In this document: positions 17,828 to 27,242 of the stretch, piece after piece
Position numbering within the stretch: position 1 is the stretch's first letter
How the letters are laid out: each line of letters starts with the position of its first letter
Assembly: GCA_943788495.1 (NCBI GenBank)
Contig: CALSQO010000001.1
Span: 1,240,001 to 1,304,000, forward strand
Reading direction: 5' to 3'
Length of the DNA: 64,000 bases
Source: UA16 sp905478895
GTDB lineage: Bacteria > Bacteroidota > Bacteroidia > Flavobacteriales_D > Sanyastnellaceae
Program-made: the position numbers and the translations under genes
The notes under the pieces: model-generated
Told to the model about the DNA's origin: nothing
Databases searched by the model: none
The model's input: the letters and a program-made list of their open reading frames with translations, nothing else

Positions 17828-19342
17828 ATGAAAGCCACCACCATCCGACCCATTCAAAAAATCTTAGTAGCGAATCGAGGTGAAATTGCCTTGCGCGTCA
17901 TGAAAACTGCGCGTGAAATGGGCATAAAAACCGTGGCCGTTTACTCTGATGCAGACAAGCAGGCCGTTTTTGCCCGATACGCAGACGAAGCGATCCACAT
18001 CGGTCCCGCTCCTTCCTCCGAAAGCTATCTGATTGGGGCCAATATTATCAAGGCTGCCCAATCCGTGGGAGCCGATGCCATTCATCCCGGATATGGATTT
18101 TTATCCGAGAATGCTGGCTTTTCAGATGCTGTCCGTGATGCAGGCCTCACCTTCATTGGACCACAAGCCAAGGCCATTGAGACCATGGGGTCCAAACTCG
18201 CCGCCAAAGAAACCGTGAAGCCTTTTGGGGTTCCACTTGTTCCTGGAACGGATCACCCCATCGAAAATATTGCTGAGGCGCAAGAGGTTGCCGAAAAAAT
18301 CGGATTCCCTCTGCTGATCAAAGCCAGTGCCGGCGGAGGCGGAAAAGGCATGCGCGTGGTCAATCAAATGGAGGACCTTCCGAACGCTTTCGAACGTGCC
18401 GTCTCAGAGGCGGTGAATTCGTTTGGAGACGGCTCGGTCTTTATCGAGCGTTTTGTCACCTCTCCACGGCATATTGAGATCCAAATCTTAGCGGACGTAC
18501 ATGGCAATTGCGTTCATCTTTTTGAGCGCGAGTGCAGTATTCAGCGGCGGCATCAAAAAGTCATTGAAGAAGCTCCTTCGGCAGTCCTTACTCCGGAATT
18601 GCGAGAAGAAATGGGACAATGTGCCATCCAAGTTGCGAAGAGTTGCGATTACGAAGGAGCCGGCACCGTGGAATTCTTGCTCGATGATCAACATCGCTTT
18701 TATTTCCTCGAAATGAACACCCGACTGCAAGTAGAACACCCCGTAACCGAATGCATTACCAATGTGGACTTGGTTCGGGAGCAAATCCGCATTGCAGAGG
18801 GACATCGCCTTTCCTTCGAACAAGCGGACCTCAAAATCCGCGGCCACGCCATCGAAGTTCGCGTTTATGCCGAGGATGCGCGAGCAGGATTCTTGCCTAC
18901 AACGGGAACCTTGCAGCGCTATTCTCCACCCACGGGACCTGGCATTCGCATCGACGATGGAGTCGAAGAGGGCCAAGAAATCCCCATTCATTATGATCCG
19001 ATGTTGGCCAAACTAGTGGTTCAAGGACACAACAGAGATGCGGCAATTGAGCGCGCCATCATGGCCATCGATGAGTATGAAATCACAGGAGTTTCTACTA
19101 CCCTGGATTTCGGCCGTTTTGCGATAGACCATGCCGCTTTTCGAAGCGGTTCATTTGACACGCATTTTGTCAGCGAACATTTTCATGAAGGGGCATTGGA
19201 CCGAAATGTGCCCCTGGAAGACATCGATGTGGCAAAACTTGCCGTTGCTATGATTCGTCGATCCAGTCCCACTCCTACAAAAACGGCAAATCCTGCAAGC
19301 TCCCGGCGGTCCTCAAATTGGAAGAATCGGAAGTATTCCTGA
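17828..19342 (+). CDS. accC: Acetyl-/propionyl-CoA carboxylase, biotin carboxylase subunit
   Basis: A 504-residue ATP-grasp enzyme that carboxylates biotin on its carrier protein using ATP and bicarbonate. The N-terminal Rossmann part begins IQKILVANRGEIALRV; the glycine-rich ATP loop AGGGGKGMR is near residue 167; RRHQKVIEEAPS and EMNTRLQVEHPVTE carry catalytic and metal-binding residues. The C-terminal ~50 residues past the usual AccC end close with SNWKNRK, a tail I associate with Bacteroidota homologues. No biotin carrier or carboxyltransferase gene is adjacent, so the acyl-CoA substrate cannot be decided. It lies 23 nt after the SRP RNA T run and is convergent with the sirtuin gene. Confidence 0.93.
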   Translation: MKATTIRPIQKILVANRGEIALRVMKTAREMGIKTVAVYSDADKQAVFARYADEAIHIGPAPSSESYLIGANIIKAAQSVGADAIHPGYGFLSENAGFSDAVRDAGLTFIGPQAKAIETMGSKLAAKETVKPFGVPLVPGTDHPIENIAEAQEVAEKIGFPLLIKASAGGGGKGMRVVNQMEDLPNAFERAVSEAVNSFGDGSVFIERFVTSPRHIEIQILADVHGNCVHLFERECSIQRRHQKVIEEAPSAVLTPELREEMGQCAIQVAKSCDYEGAGTVEFLLDDQHRFYFLEMNTRLQVEHPVTECITNVDLVREQIRIAEGHRLSFEQADLKIRGHAIEVRVYAEDARAGFLPTTGTLQRYSPPTGPGIRIDDGVEEGQEIPIHYDPMLAKLVVQGHNRDAAIERAIMAIDEYEITGVSTTLDFGRFAIDHAAFRSGSFDTHFVSEHFHEGALDRNVPLEDIDVAKLAVAMIRRSSPTPTKTANPASSRRSSNWKNRKYS

Positions 19343-19374
19343 TTCATTCCTTGCCTCAGAATCCCTAACAAGGC

Positions 19375-20064
19375 TCAGGCAAACCACGCGGCATCTAACC
19401 GCGCAAGTCCTTCCGAAGCGGGAAAAGGCCAACAATGAACCGACTCAAGAGGCAGCTCAGCTGAAGAGGGGTCTACGACGTGAACCGGAACGCCCGGCCG
19501 AGCTATGTAAGCAAGTTGCGCTGCGGGATAAACTTGCAAGGATGTCCCAACAATCAGCAAGCAATCCGCGGATTCGATGATCGAAATGGCCCGATCCATA
19601 TTGGGCACTTCTTCTCCAAACCATACAATGTGGGGCCGAACGTGAAATCCATTGGGGCATCGATCCGACGATTGCATGTCCCAATGAGCCATGTCCCAAA
19701 CAGTTGCCGGAGCATCCAAGCTTCTCGCCCTCATCAGCTCACCATGCAAGTGCAAAACATGAGTAGAACCTGCTCTTTCATGCAAGTCATCGACATTTTG
19801 GGTAATCACGTGAACGGAACAATGCGACTCCCAGCGTGCGATGGTACGATGCCCAGCATTCGGCTCGCATGCCATGAGGTGCTTTCGACGCTCGTTATAA
19901 AACCGTCGAACGCGATCCGGGTCGGCCGCCCAAGCCTCTGGCGTTGCAACGTCTTGCACGCGTTGCCCTTCCCACAAACCACCTTCGCCACGAAACGTCG
20001 GAATCCCGCTCTCTGCGCTCATGCCCGCACCCGACAAAACCACCAATTTCTCTGGACGCTCCAT
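19375..20064 (-). CDS. cobB: SIR2 family NAD-dependent protein deacylase, SIRT5-like
   Basis: A 229-residue sirtuin starting at MERPEKLVVLSGAGMSAES (the GAGxS motif binding NAD). QNVDDLH (89-95) and the catalytic His107 in HLHGEL are present, as is VWFGEEVP. Tyr56 and Arg59 (FYNERR) match the Tyr-x-x-Arg pair by which class III sirtuins such as SIRT5 and E. coli CobB hold succinyl- and malonyl-lysine, so acidic-acyl removal is likely. The zinc ribbon after His107, normally four cysteines, keeps only Cys136. The start is supported by a -7 box 3 nt upstream; 48 nt of extra in-frame sequence before it is rejected. Divergent from the exonuclease gene. Confidence 0.92.
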   Translation of the reverse strand: MERPEKLVVLSGAGMSAESGIPTFRGEGGLWEGQRVQDVATPEAWAADPDRVRRFYNERRKHLMACEPNAGHRTIARWESHCSVHVITQNVDDLHERAGSTHVLHLHGELMRARSLDAPATVWDMAHWDMQSSDRCPNGFHVRPHIVWFGEEVPNMDRAISIIESADCLLIVGTSLQVYPAAQLAYIARPGVPVHVVDPSSAELPLESVHCWPFPASEGLARLDAAWFA

Positions 20065-20067
20065 GCC

Positions 20068-20075
20068 CGAATATA
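20068..20075 (-). promoter_or_regulatory. -7 box (TATATTCG) of the sirtuin gene, 3 nt before the ATG
   Basis: TAnnTTCG on the minus strand followed by GGC and the ATG. The same octamer precedes hutH. No -33 element is evident. Confidence 0.55.
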
Positions 20076-20130
20076 GCCATAACCACCTCGCATGCTCAGC
20101 GGATGACAACAAACACTCGAAGGGAAAGCC

Positions 20131-20138
20131 TATCTTTG
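20131..20138 (+). promoter_or_regulatory. -7 box (TATCTTTG) of the exonuclease gene, 6 nt before the ATG
   Basis: Exact TAnnTTTG match followed by CAAACC and the ATG at 20145, so the predicted transcript starts within about 2 nt of the start codon. Confidence 0.6.
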
Positions 20139-20144
20139 CAAACC

Positions 20145-20708
20145 ATGGACCAAAGGCATTTCATCATCTACGATTTGGAGGCTACTTGCTGGCGAAGCCG
20201 CGCGCCCAAACAAGTGGAAATCATTGAGATTGGCGCCGTAAAAGTAGATGAGAATTTAGACGTTATTTCTGAATTCTGTTTGTTCATTCGTCCCTTGTTG
20301 CATCCCGAAATCTCCAAATTCTGCACCCAGCTGACCAGCATCACCCAGCGAGACATTGAGGGTGCACCGCACTTCGATGAAGCGATTGAAGCCTTCGAAG
20401 ATTGGATGAACCCCAGCGAAGTGAGAACAGTACTGATGAGTTGGGGTGAGTTCGATAAACGCCAACTCCTCATCGACAGCCACTTGCATGAAATGGAGCT
20501 GCCTTGGCTGCGCTACCATGCATGTTTGCAACACCACTACAGCAAATGGAAAGAAAGCAAGAACCAAATTGGCTTGAAAAACGCCATGGAGCTGGAGGGG
20601 TTGAGTTACAGTGGCACTCAGCACCGCGCCATTGAAGATGCCCGAAACATGGCGCGGCTCTTTCAAGTCATTGCAAAGCCCATGGACCTGTTGAATCTGA
20701 ATGGCTGA
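20145..20708 (+). CDS. DEDDh 3'-5' exonuclease, ERI-1/KapD-like
   Basis: The 187-residue protein has the three exonuclease motifs in order: IIYDLEATCW (Exo I, Asp and Glu), SWGEFDKRQL (Exo II, with the usual Asp) and HRAIEDARNMARL (Exo III, His and Asp). The sequence around LEATCW is that of the ERI-1-like branch, which trims structured RNA or DNA 3' ends; the substrate here is not known. I choose the ATG at 20145 because the motif begins right after it and a -7 box precedes it; a much longer in-frame extension has no similarity to the family. The ccmB gene follows 4 nt after the stop, so the exonuclease may head the ccm operon. Confidence 0.88.
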   Translation: MDQRHFIIYDLEATCWRSRAPKQVEIIEIGAVKVDENLDVISEFCLFIRPLLHPEISKFCTQLTSITQRDIEGAPHFDEAIEAFEDWMNPSEVRTVLMSWGEFDKRQLLIDSHLHEMELPWLRYHACLQHHYSKWKESKNQIGLKNAMELEGLSYSGTQHRAIEDARNMARLFQVIAKPMDLLNLNG

Positions 20709-20711
20709 GCC

Positions 20712-21428
20712 ATGAAAGCAAAGGAAAATATCATGAATGCCTCATCGGAGCCTGCGTCTTCCGCATGGTCGCGATATGCCGCGCTCACTCGTCATGCCTT
20801 CCAAATGGAATTTCGGCAAAAAAACGGATTGGCCGGATTGATTTTGTTTTCAATCGCCGCGGTCTACACGTGCTACCAAGTCGCTGGATCGCGAGCGGAG
20901 GCGGAAGCCTGGAATGCACTGGCCTGGGTCGTTTTGTTGTTTTCAGCCTTCAATGCCGTCGCCAAGTCATGGCCGGAAGATGCCCCGGAAATGCGTGCCT
21001 ATTTGATTCATGTGGTACGGCCGCAAGAATGGGTTTTGGCACGCATTACATTTTTCAGTTTGCTTCTTTGCGGAATGAGCAGCATCGTTTTCATCGCCTT
21101 CACCTTGTTCTTGGGCACTGAACACCTCAACGGAATGCAAGCGATCTATTTTTTCATCGGTATGCTCTTGACTTCCGTTGCCTTGGCCTCACTCCTCGCC
21201 ATGATTCAAGCATTGGCCGTGCGGGCGAATGGAGGTTTTGGATTGATCGCGGTTCTCGGGTTGCCTTTGATCATTCCTGTCATCTTGATTGCAACGCGCT
21301 ATGGCATGGATATCCTGCATGGAATATCCTTTGCGGACACTGCGCACAACTTGCTTTTTTTGGGAACATTAAGTGGCGGTTTTGGGGCATTGGGCTTCAT
21401 CCTGTTCCCTTATCTTTGGAGCGATTAA
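20712..21428 (+). CDS. ccmB: Haem exporter subunit CcmB
   Basis: A 238-residue inner-membrane protein with six hydrophobic segments and the CcmB layout: FRQKNGLAGLILFSIAAVY in the first segment, then ALAWVVLLFSAFNAVAKSW, and RPQEWVLARI in the first long loop. With the ATPase CcmA it forms the ABC unit that releases haem-loaded CcmE during cytochrome c maturation. No ccmA lies in the window, so the ATPase must be encoded elsewhere. A second ATG at codon 8 is a possible alternative start. It begins a run of five cytochrome c maturation genes with gaps or overlaps of a few bases. Confidence 0.92.
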   Translation: MKAKENIMNASSEPASSAWSRYAALTRHAFQMEFRQKNGLAGLILFSIAAVYTCYQVAGSRAEAEAWNALAWVVLLFSAFNAVAKSWPEDAPEMRAYLIHVVRPQEWVLARITFFSLLLCGMSSIVFIAFTLFLGTEHLNGMQAIYFFIGMLLTSVALASLLAMIQALAVRANGGFGLIAVLGLPLIIPVILIATRYGMDILHGISFADTAHNLLFLGTLSGGFGALGFILFPYLWSD

Positions 21429-21434
21429 AAGCAG

Positions 21435-22479
21435 ATGGCTCACAACATTTGGAAAATTGGAGGTTTTATCCTGATTGCCTGTGTCTTGGTTCTCGTATTC
21501 GCGGTCCCCATGGGCCCGGGATTGTTGGAGCTCCGAGGTACTGGCGATACCGCCATGTCCAATGACTTGGATCGAAAAGTGCCCGAGTACGTTTTGACAG
21601 GATTCGGGACACATTGGAGCGAGAATCCGGGCGATTTGCAGGTGCTGGTTCGGTCGAAAGCCAACTTGGCTCGGTTGGAGGTGATGGAAGTCCTGGATGA
21701 CACCCACGCTCGTATTGGTTTAACCCTTCCCTATTCCGTGCCCTCAAAATCTTGGGATGTCTTGACCAACCATTCTGTGGACGGCACGTTGCTGCTGGAA
21801 AATGGCTTGTTTTTGTCGGATCGGTTTATCGATGAGTCCATCAGCCTTTCTGGCATCGATATTGAAGAATTCGAGGCTGACTTACCGTTTCACTTCCCCT
21901 ACCAACCCCGCATTTTAGAATCCATCCGGAATTTGATGCTTCATGTTCCCATGTGGTTTACCATGTTTGTACTGATGGGAATCGCTTTTGTCGCCTCCAT
22001 CAAACAACTGGCTTCCGCTCGAGCGACCGCAGAGGACGAAAAAGCGGAGTCGGCTGTCAGGGTCGGTTTGCTTTTTGGGATTCTAGGGCTGGTCACGGGC
22101 AGCGTTTGGGCGCGTTTCACATGGGGCGCTTGGTGGGTTGATGATCCGCAACTTAATGGGGCTTTGGTCACGGTGCTTGGTCTATTCTGGATACATGGTT
22201 TTACGCAACAGCCTCGAAAGTGCTGCCCTCCGAGCTCGCTTGAGTGCTGTATACAACTTATTCGCGTTTGTCATTCTCATCATCCTCCTTATGGTGTTGC
22301 CACGGTTCACAGAAAGCCTGCATCCCGGCAAAGGAGGAAACCCTGGTTTCAACTCGTATGATTTGGACAGTGCATTGCGTGCTGCATTCTATCCCGCCGT
22401 CATCGGCTGGATTCTCATTGGCCTCTGGATGCACCGAATCAACATGCGCATCACCCGCTTGAACAAAAAAATAAAATGA
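21435..22479 (+). CDS. ccmC: Haem-handling protein CcmC (one frameshift at about 22180)
   Basis: CcmC presents haem to CcmE in the periplasm. The tryptophan-rich haem motif appears as WGAWWVDDPQLNG, preceded by LMLHVPMWFTMF, which holds a conserved axial His. Between the first and second membrane helices there is an insertion of about 100 residues, making the protein roughly 347 residues against about 240 in E. coli. The first frame runs on into nonsense after VTVLG, while YMVLRNSLESAALRARLSAVYN, the expected continuation (quoted only in part by the family as LVLRN...RARL...YN), is in the next frame. Removing one G at 22179-22180 restores a continuous VTVLVYSGYMVLRN. I read this as a sequence error. 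Confidence 0.88.
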
Positions 22480-22670
22480 ACGCATTGAATCTTATTCTGG
22501 TTCAGAGCCACCCCTTAGAAGGATGGTTTTTCGGCAGTGGAAAGGCGCTGGTCGTACTGGCAGTGGCCTTGATCCTTCTGGTTGGATTTGGCCTTTGGAT
22601 GTGGCGGGCTGAGGCGCGCCTCAAGCAATTGGAAGCAAAGTTGGATTCAAAAAATTCAGCGCCATCATGA
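22476..22670 (+). CDS. ccmD: CcmD-like small membrane protein
   Basis: The 64-residue product has one membrane helix (about residues 23-43) followed by a charged coil (EARLKQLEAKLDSK). Size, topology and place between ccmC and ccmE match CcmD, which helps release haem-loaded CcmE from CcmC. Sequence conservation in this family is too low for a firm call from sequence alone. Its ATG overlaps the ccmC stop and its stop overlaps the ccmE ATG, each by 4 nt. Confidence 0.7.
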   Translation: MNALNLILVQSHPLEGWFFGSGKALVVLAVALILLVGFGLWMWRAEARLKQLEAKLDSKNSAPS

Positions 22671-23077
22671 AGAGGACCCACATCATGAGCTTGTTGTTTG
22701 TCGCAATATTGGTTGGAACCTTCATCGCTACTTTCACCAGTACAAGCCGCTCAGTTGGGTTTGCAGAAGCTTCCAAAGAGCCGGGAGAAGAATGCAAAAT
22801 ATCCGGAACTCTTGTTCGCGAGGAGCCGGTCATTTACGATCCTATTGTCGATCCCGGGCAAACGGTCTTTTGGATGGAAGATCGGGACGGAAAAACGTGC
22901 CGAATCATTTTGGAAAAAGCCAAGCCGACGGGTCTCGAAAACAGTGAATCCATCGACTTGTATGGATCCATGATTGACGGAGCGTTTCATGCGACTGAAA
23001 TGCTGATGAAATGCCCTTCGAAATACAACGAAAGCAATCATGTCCTCATGGATGAGGCAGGCGATTCAAGCTCATAA
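22667..23077 (+). CDS. ccmE: Haem chaperone CcmE, CxxxY type
   Basis: A 136-residue protein with an N-terminal membrane anchor (about 7-25) and the OB-fold body of CcmE, which carries haem covalently to CcmF. In most bacteria the haem is bound through the His of an HxxxY motif. Here the corresponding site reads MLMKCPSKYN, giving Cys116-x-x-x-Tyr120 and no His. The CxxxY form is known from archaea and some sulfate reducers, where it goes with Ccm systems that lack CcmH and CcmG. Neither gene is seen here. The stop overlaps the ccmF start by one base. Confidence 0.88.
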   Translation: MKRTHIMSLLFVAILVGTFIATFTSTSRSVGFAEASKEPGEECKISGTLVREEPVIYDPIVDPGQTVFWMEDRDGKTCRIILEKAKPTGLENSESIDLYGSMIDGAFHATEMLMKCPSKYNESNHVLMDEAGDSSS

Positions 23078-25870
23078 TGGACATCGATTACATCGGAGAA
23101 TGGACCTTGCTAGCCTGGACAGGTAGGTTTTTGGTCGCTCTGGCATTTGCCTCTGCACTAGCAGCAGTCATATCATTCTTGAAGGGATGGAACGATTGGG
23201 GCAAGCGCTCTTTTCAAATCCACGCCATTTCCACTTTCGCCGTAATCGCGCTCGTCTTTGTCCTGTTTGGATTCCACCGCTATGAATTCCAATACATTTG
23301 GAAGCACTTGAATAACGCGATGCCGATGCGCTTCATCTTTAGCGCATTTTGGGGCGGACAAGAAGGTGGGTTTCTGTTGTGGATGTTTTGGCACAACGTA
23401 TTGGGGCTGATTCTCCTTCGCAAAGAGACGAAATGGACTGGCCCTGCCATGGCAACATTAAGCGCCATCCAAGTCTTCTTGACCTCCATGATATTGGGCA
23501 TTTACTTCGGCGAATTCCAATTGGGACTTGATCCATTTTTGCTGCTTCGGGATGCGCCCCAATACGCGGGTTTGCCTTGGACAGCGCGTGCTGATTACCT
23601 CACAGCGTTTCCTTTGTTCGAAGATGGTCAAGGGCTTAATCCTCTGCTCCAGAATTACTGGATGACCATCCACCCTCCTACTCTTTTTCTCGGATTCGCG
23701 GCTACTTCCGTCCCGTTCGCCTATGCCATCGCAGGTCTTGCAGATCGGGAAGACCGCTCGTGGATGCGTCCTGCATTGCGTTGGTCCTTTTTCACCATCG
23801 GAATCCTCGGTACAGGTATATTGATGGGCGGTGCTTGGGCTTATGAAGCACTCAGCTTTGGTGGATTTTGGGCCTGGGATCCGGTCGAAAATTCCTCACT
23901 CGTTCCTTGGTTAACCACCGTAGCAGGTGGTCATTTGTTGTTGATCAATCGAAATCGCCAGAAACCACTTGCCCTTTTTAGCACCTATTACTTCATTCTC
24001 ATTTCGTTCTTGCTGGTGCTTTACAGCACTTTCCTGACGAAATCAGGCATTCTTGGAGACACCTCTGTACACAGCTTTGTCGACAGCGGCATCTTGCCCC
24101 AACTCCTGGTCTATCTCTTGTCGTTCTTAGCCCTGGGACACCTCATGCTCTTGCGTCCCGGAGTGTGGAGGAACCGCGCCCTTATCGCCATTGGCATTCT
24201 AGTCATAATCTGCCTAAAAGGATATGTCATTGAAGCACTGACGGGATTCTTACTGGTCCTTGTTGCCGCTGCAGTCAAAGCCTATCGCAAGGACATTGAA
24301 CGTACCGAAGAAGAAGACTCCATTTGGAGCCGTGATTTCTGGATGTTTGTAGGAGCACTGCTCCTGCTCGTCAGCGCTGCGCACATCACGTGGCAAACGA
24401 GCCTCCCCGTTTTCAACGCATTTCTAGAACCTTGGAGCGGTGCACTGTCCCGCCTGGGCAACAGCCTTGATAGCGATTTTCTTCGGGACCTCAGCGCGCA
24501 CAATCTCGCTCCTGGTACGGACTTGGATCGCACATACCATTTGGTGCAAGTTCCATTGGCTGTGCTCATCATGTTGGGTGTCGGATTCGCACAATGGCTG
24601 AAGTACAAGCACACGAATATCCAGGTGGTGATGCGCAAGTTGTTCATCCCCTTGCTGGTTGCGGTATTACTGACAGCGGGTGTACTCTGGCAATTTGCCT
24701 TTGAATGGTGGGAAGTTCCCCGCGTCGCACTGCTGTTCGCTGCCCTCTTTGCAACAGCGTCAAACGCAGATTACATACTGCAATTGGGCAAAGGAAAATG
24801 GAAGCAAATTGGCTCACCGCTCGCACATGTGGGATTTGGACTGGTCATTTTTGGTGCCGTGCTGAGTACGAGCCAAAAGAACATCATTTCTCAGAACCAA
24901 ATTGGTGACATCAGCACCTTGAATGAATCGCTCAACAACCGAGAGGATTTGCTCATCATGGAGGGGGATACGCTCAAAATGGGCGAATACTTCGTCAGTT
25001 ACCGGGATCGCTACACCGAAGGAATCCACGTCAAGTTCCGAATGGATTACTTCGATCAACAGCCTCGGGTTTACGCTCCCGGAGAAGTCGTGTTTTTTGA
25101 TGGCATGGTATTCGAAGCCCTCGAAGATCATGAAGCCTCGGAATTGTTCACCGATGACATGGAGGATCATTGGATGTTCATTCCTTTTCCAAACGAACGC
25201 CAAGCAAAAACCGCGAAGCTTTGGGAGTCTGGCGTACCGGGAACGAAGCAATTCACGTTGGAACCCCGGATTCAGCTGAATGAACAAATGGGCAATGCGC
25301 CCGAACCGGACACGCGGCACTGGTTGCATCGCGACCTTTACACCCACATCAAATGGGGACGCGTAACTCCACCTGAAACCGATGAAGAAGGTTGGATGGG
25401 CGGAAGGTCTCACACCATGCAAGTTGGCGACAGCATGCTCATCGGCCATTCACTTCTCACCGTGGATAGCCTGCGCGCCATTGCTGATGATGAAAAGCCT
25501 GATCGGGGGCTGCTCCTCAAGGACTTGGCCATTGCTGCTTGTGTGCAGCTCAAAAACCAAACGGATCTAGTCCAACTTTGAACCGCTGTATATCGTTCGC
25601 GACAGCTTGGTCATTCCCGACATGTTCGAGGCGGAAGCCTTCGGCATCAAAATGCGCATTGAGTCGTTTGATCCGAATGAAGAAACACTGGAAATGACCA
25701 TCTGGGAGCACCTATCCGTGCGGAGGGACTTCGTGGTCATGCAGGCCGTGTTATTTCCTTTGATCAATGTGCTCTGGCTGGGCTGCATTCTGATGGCCAT
25801 CGGTTCCGGCATGGCCGTCTATGCGCGATGGACAAGGGATGAGAAATCCAATCCAAAACGCCCAATCTAA
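23077..25870 (+). CDS. ccmF: Cytochrome c haem lyase subunit CcmF (one frameshift at about 25570)
   Basis: A polytopic protein that joins haem from CcmE to apocytochrome c. The haem-binding tryptophan motif GGFWAWDPVENSSLVPWL lies near residues 262-280, NYWMTIHPPTLFLG before it and a large periplasmic domain after about residue 580. The first frame ends at 25581. The expected C-terminus (SNFEPLYIVRDSLVIPDMF ... last membrane helix ... TRDEKSNPKRPI) is in the next frame to 25870, preceded there by a stop, so one base is extra, or two are missing, between 25569 and 25573. The whole protein would be about 930 residues, normal for the Bacteroidota family. Confidence 0.9.
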
Positions 25871-25877
25871 AGCAGGC

Positions 25878-26664
25878 ATGGACGGCATCCGAACGAGTCG
25901 CACTGATTGGAAAAGGCAACGTCGCAACGGCACTCGGCACGGCATGGCAAAAGCGAGGGATTCAAATCCTTGCTTTCTGCAATCGCTCCGCCATTTTGCC
26001 CGCTGGTTTCGCGGATGAAAATGCGCATTGCTGTTATCGGATGCAGCTCAAATTCCGAGGACATGTTGACGCCATACTTGGTCGCCGTGTCAGATGATGC
26101 CGTTCTTGAAACCATCCGCCAGTTGCCCGAAGGGCCATTGGCGATCCACTTCAGCGGATGCCTTCCCAACCCGAGCCGGCCGGGAGGCGTTTTATGGCCC
26201 ATTCAAAGCATCAGCTGCCGAGGTGGACAAATCCGCTCCAAGCTATCCCATGGCTCTTTCGTGCAGCCTTGACGTGCGCGATCAAATGCTCCGCTTTGGT
26301 CGAGCTCATCGCATCGGAGATACACGAGCTCCACGAAACGGAGCGCCAAACGGCGCACTTAACGGCTGTATTCGCGGCCAATTTCACAAACCATTGTTTC
26401 GCCATTGCACAAGAACTCTGTCAGCGCGCCTCGCTGTCGTGGGACTTGTTTCGGCCCATTGCGGCGCGCAGAGTGGTAGAGCAAGGGATTCGCTGGAACC
26501 GCCGGAAAGAATCCAGACCGGCCCCGCCATGCGCAACGATGATCTCCGTGCTCGATGCACACCACCAATTGCTGGACCAGCACCCAGAATTTCAGCCCGT
26601 CTATCGGGCGCTGAGCGCAAGCATCCAATCTTTCCATTCCGATTCTAAGCAACCAAAGCCATGA
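25878..26664 (+). CDS. Rossmann-like DUF2520 protein (several frameshifts)
   Basis: Pieces of the DUF2520 family can be read in order but in alternating frames: VALIGKGNVATALGTAW (NAD(P)-binding start), TPYLVAVSDDAVLETI, AIHFSGCLP, GVLWPIQS, SAAEVDKSA, HLTAVFAANFTNHCFAIAQ, ERIQTGPAMRNDD and LDAHHQLLDQHPEF. The fold is that of a 6-phosphogluconate dehydrogenase-like or F420-dependent reductase-like enzyme; the substrate is unknown. At least four frame changes occur in under 800 nt, yet all conserved blocks survive, which argues for sequence errors. The stop overlaps the start of the phosphatase gene by 4 nt, a neighbour often found with this family in Bacteroidota. The exact start is uncertain. 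Confidence 0.72.
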
Positions 26665-27182
26665 CCCTCTCCCCTGAACAACTCCAACCCATCAAATTGC
26701 TCGCCTTTGATTACGATGGGGTATTCACTGATGGAGAAATCATCATCACCACCGAAGGACACATGCTCCGATCGGCCAATGCGAGGGATGGTTTCGCCGT
26801 GCAATGGGCACGAAAACAAAACATTGACATCGCACTCATCAGCGGCGGAAAAGAGGAAAGTGTCGGTACGCGAATGCGGTACCTCGGAGTTGAGGAGGTG
26901 CACATGGGAAGCCACAACAAAATGGAAGTGCTGAATGGCATTTGCGAGCGAATGAGCCTTTCGATGGAAGAAGTAGCCTACATGGGAGACGACTTGCCTG
27001 ATTTGCCCGTCCTCCGAAACGTCGGTCTCTCCTGCTGCCCGTCAGACGCAGCAACAGAAGTGATTGAAGCTTGTGACTATGTCAGCCCCAAAGGTGGCGG
27101 AAAAGGCTGCGTTCGAGACGTCGTGGAATCCTACATGAAGCATCACGGTCTGTGGCTTGCACCCGGGCATGAACAATGGTAA
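26661..27182 (+). CDS. kdsC: KdsC-like HAD phosphatase (3-deoxy-manno-octulosonate-8-phosphatase family)
   Basis: A 173-residue HAD enzyme without a cap domain. Motif I is FDYDGVFTDG (Asp17 nucleophile, Asp19 acid), motif II is LISGG, the motif III Lys is in GSHNKME, and motif IV is YMGDDLPDLPVL. The length and the DGVFTDG signature match KdsC, which removes phosphate from KDO-8-phosphate in lipopolysaccharide synthesis; acylneuraminate 9-phosphatase-like enzymes are the closest alternative. It is the last gene of the run that began with the exonuclease or ccmB. Confidence 0.85.
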   Translation: MTLSPEQLQPIKLLAFDYDGVFTDGEIIITTEGHMLRSANARDGFAVQWARKQNIDIALISGGKEESVGTRMRYLGVEEVHMGSHNKMEVLNGICERMSLSMEEVAYMGDDLPDLPVLRNVGLSCCPSDAATEVIEACDYVSPKGGGKGCVRDVVESYMKHHGLWLAPGHEQW

Positions 27183-27242
27183 ACACTCCATCCACAATCC
27201 CATCTCACTTCCATTTGAATCCCCTTATCTTCACCCTCGCTT

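Noticed and set aside
25560..25590. Programmed ribosomal frameshift in ccmF
   Set aside because: No slippery heptamer or downstream hairpin is visible, and several other genes near by show the same kind of break, including yidC with two.
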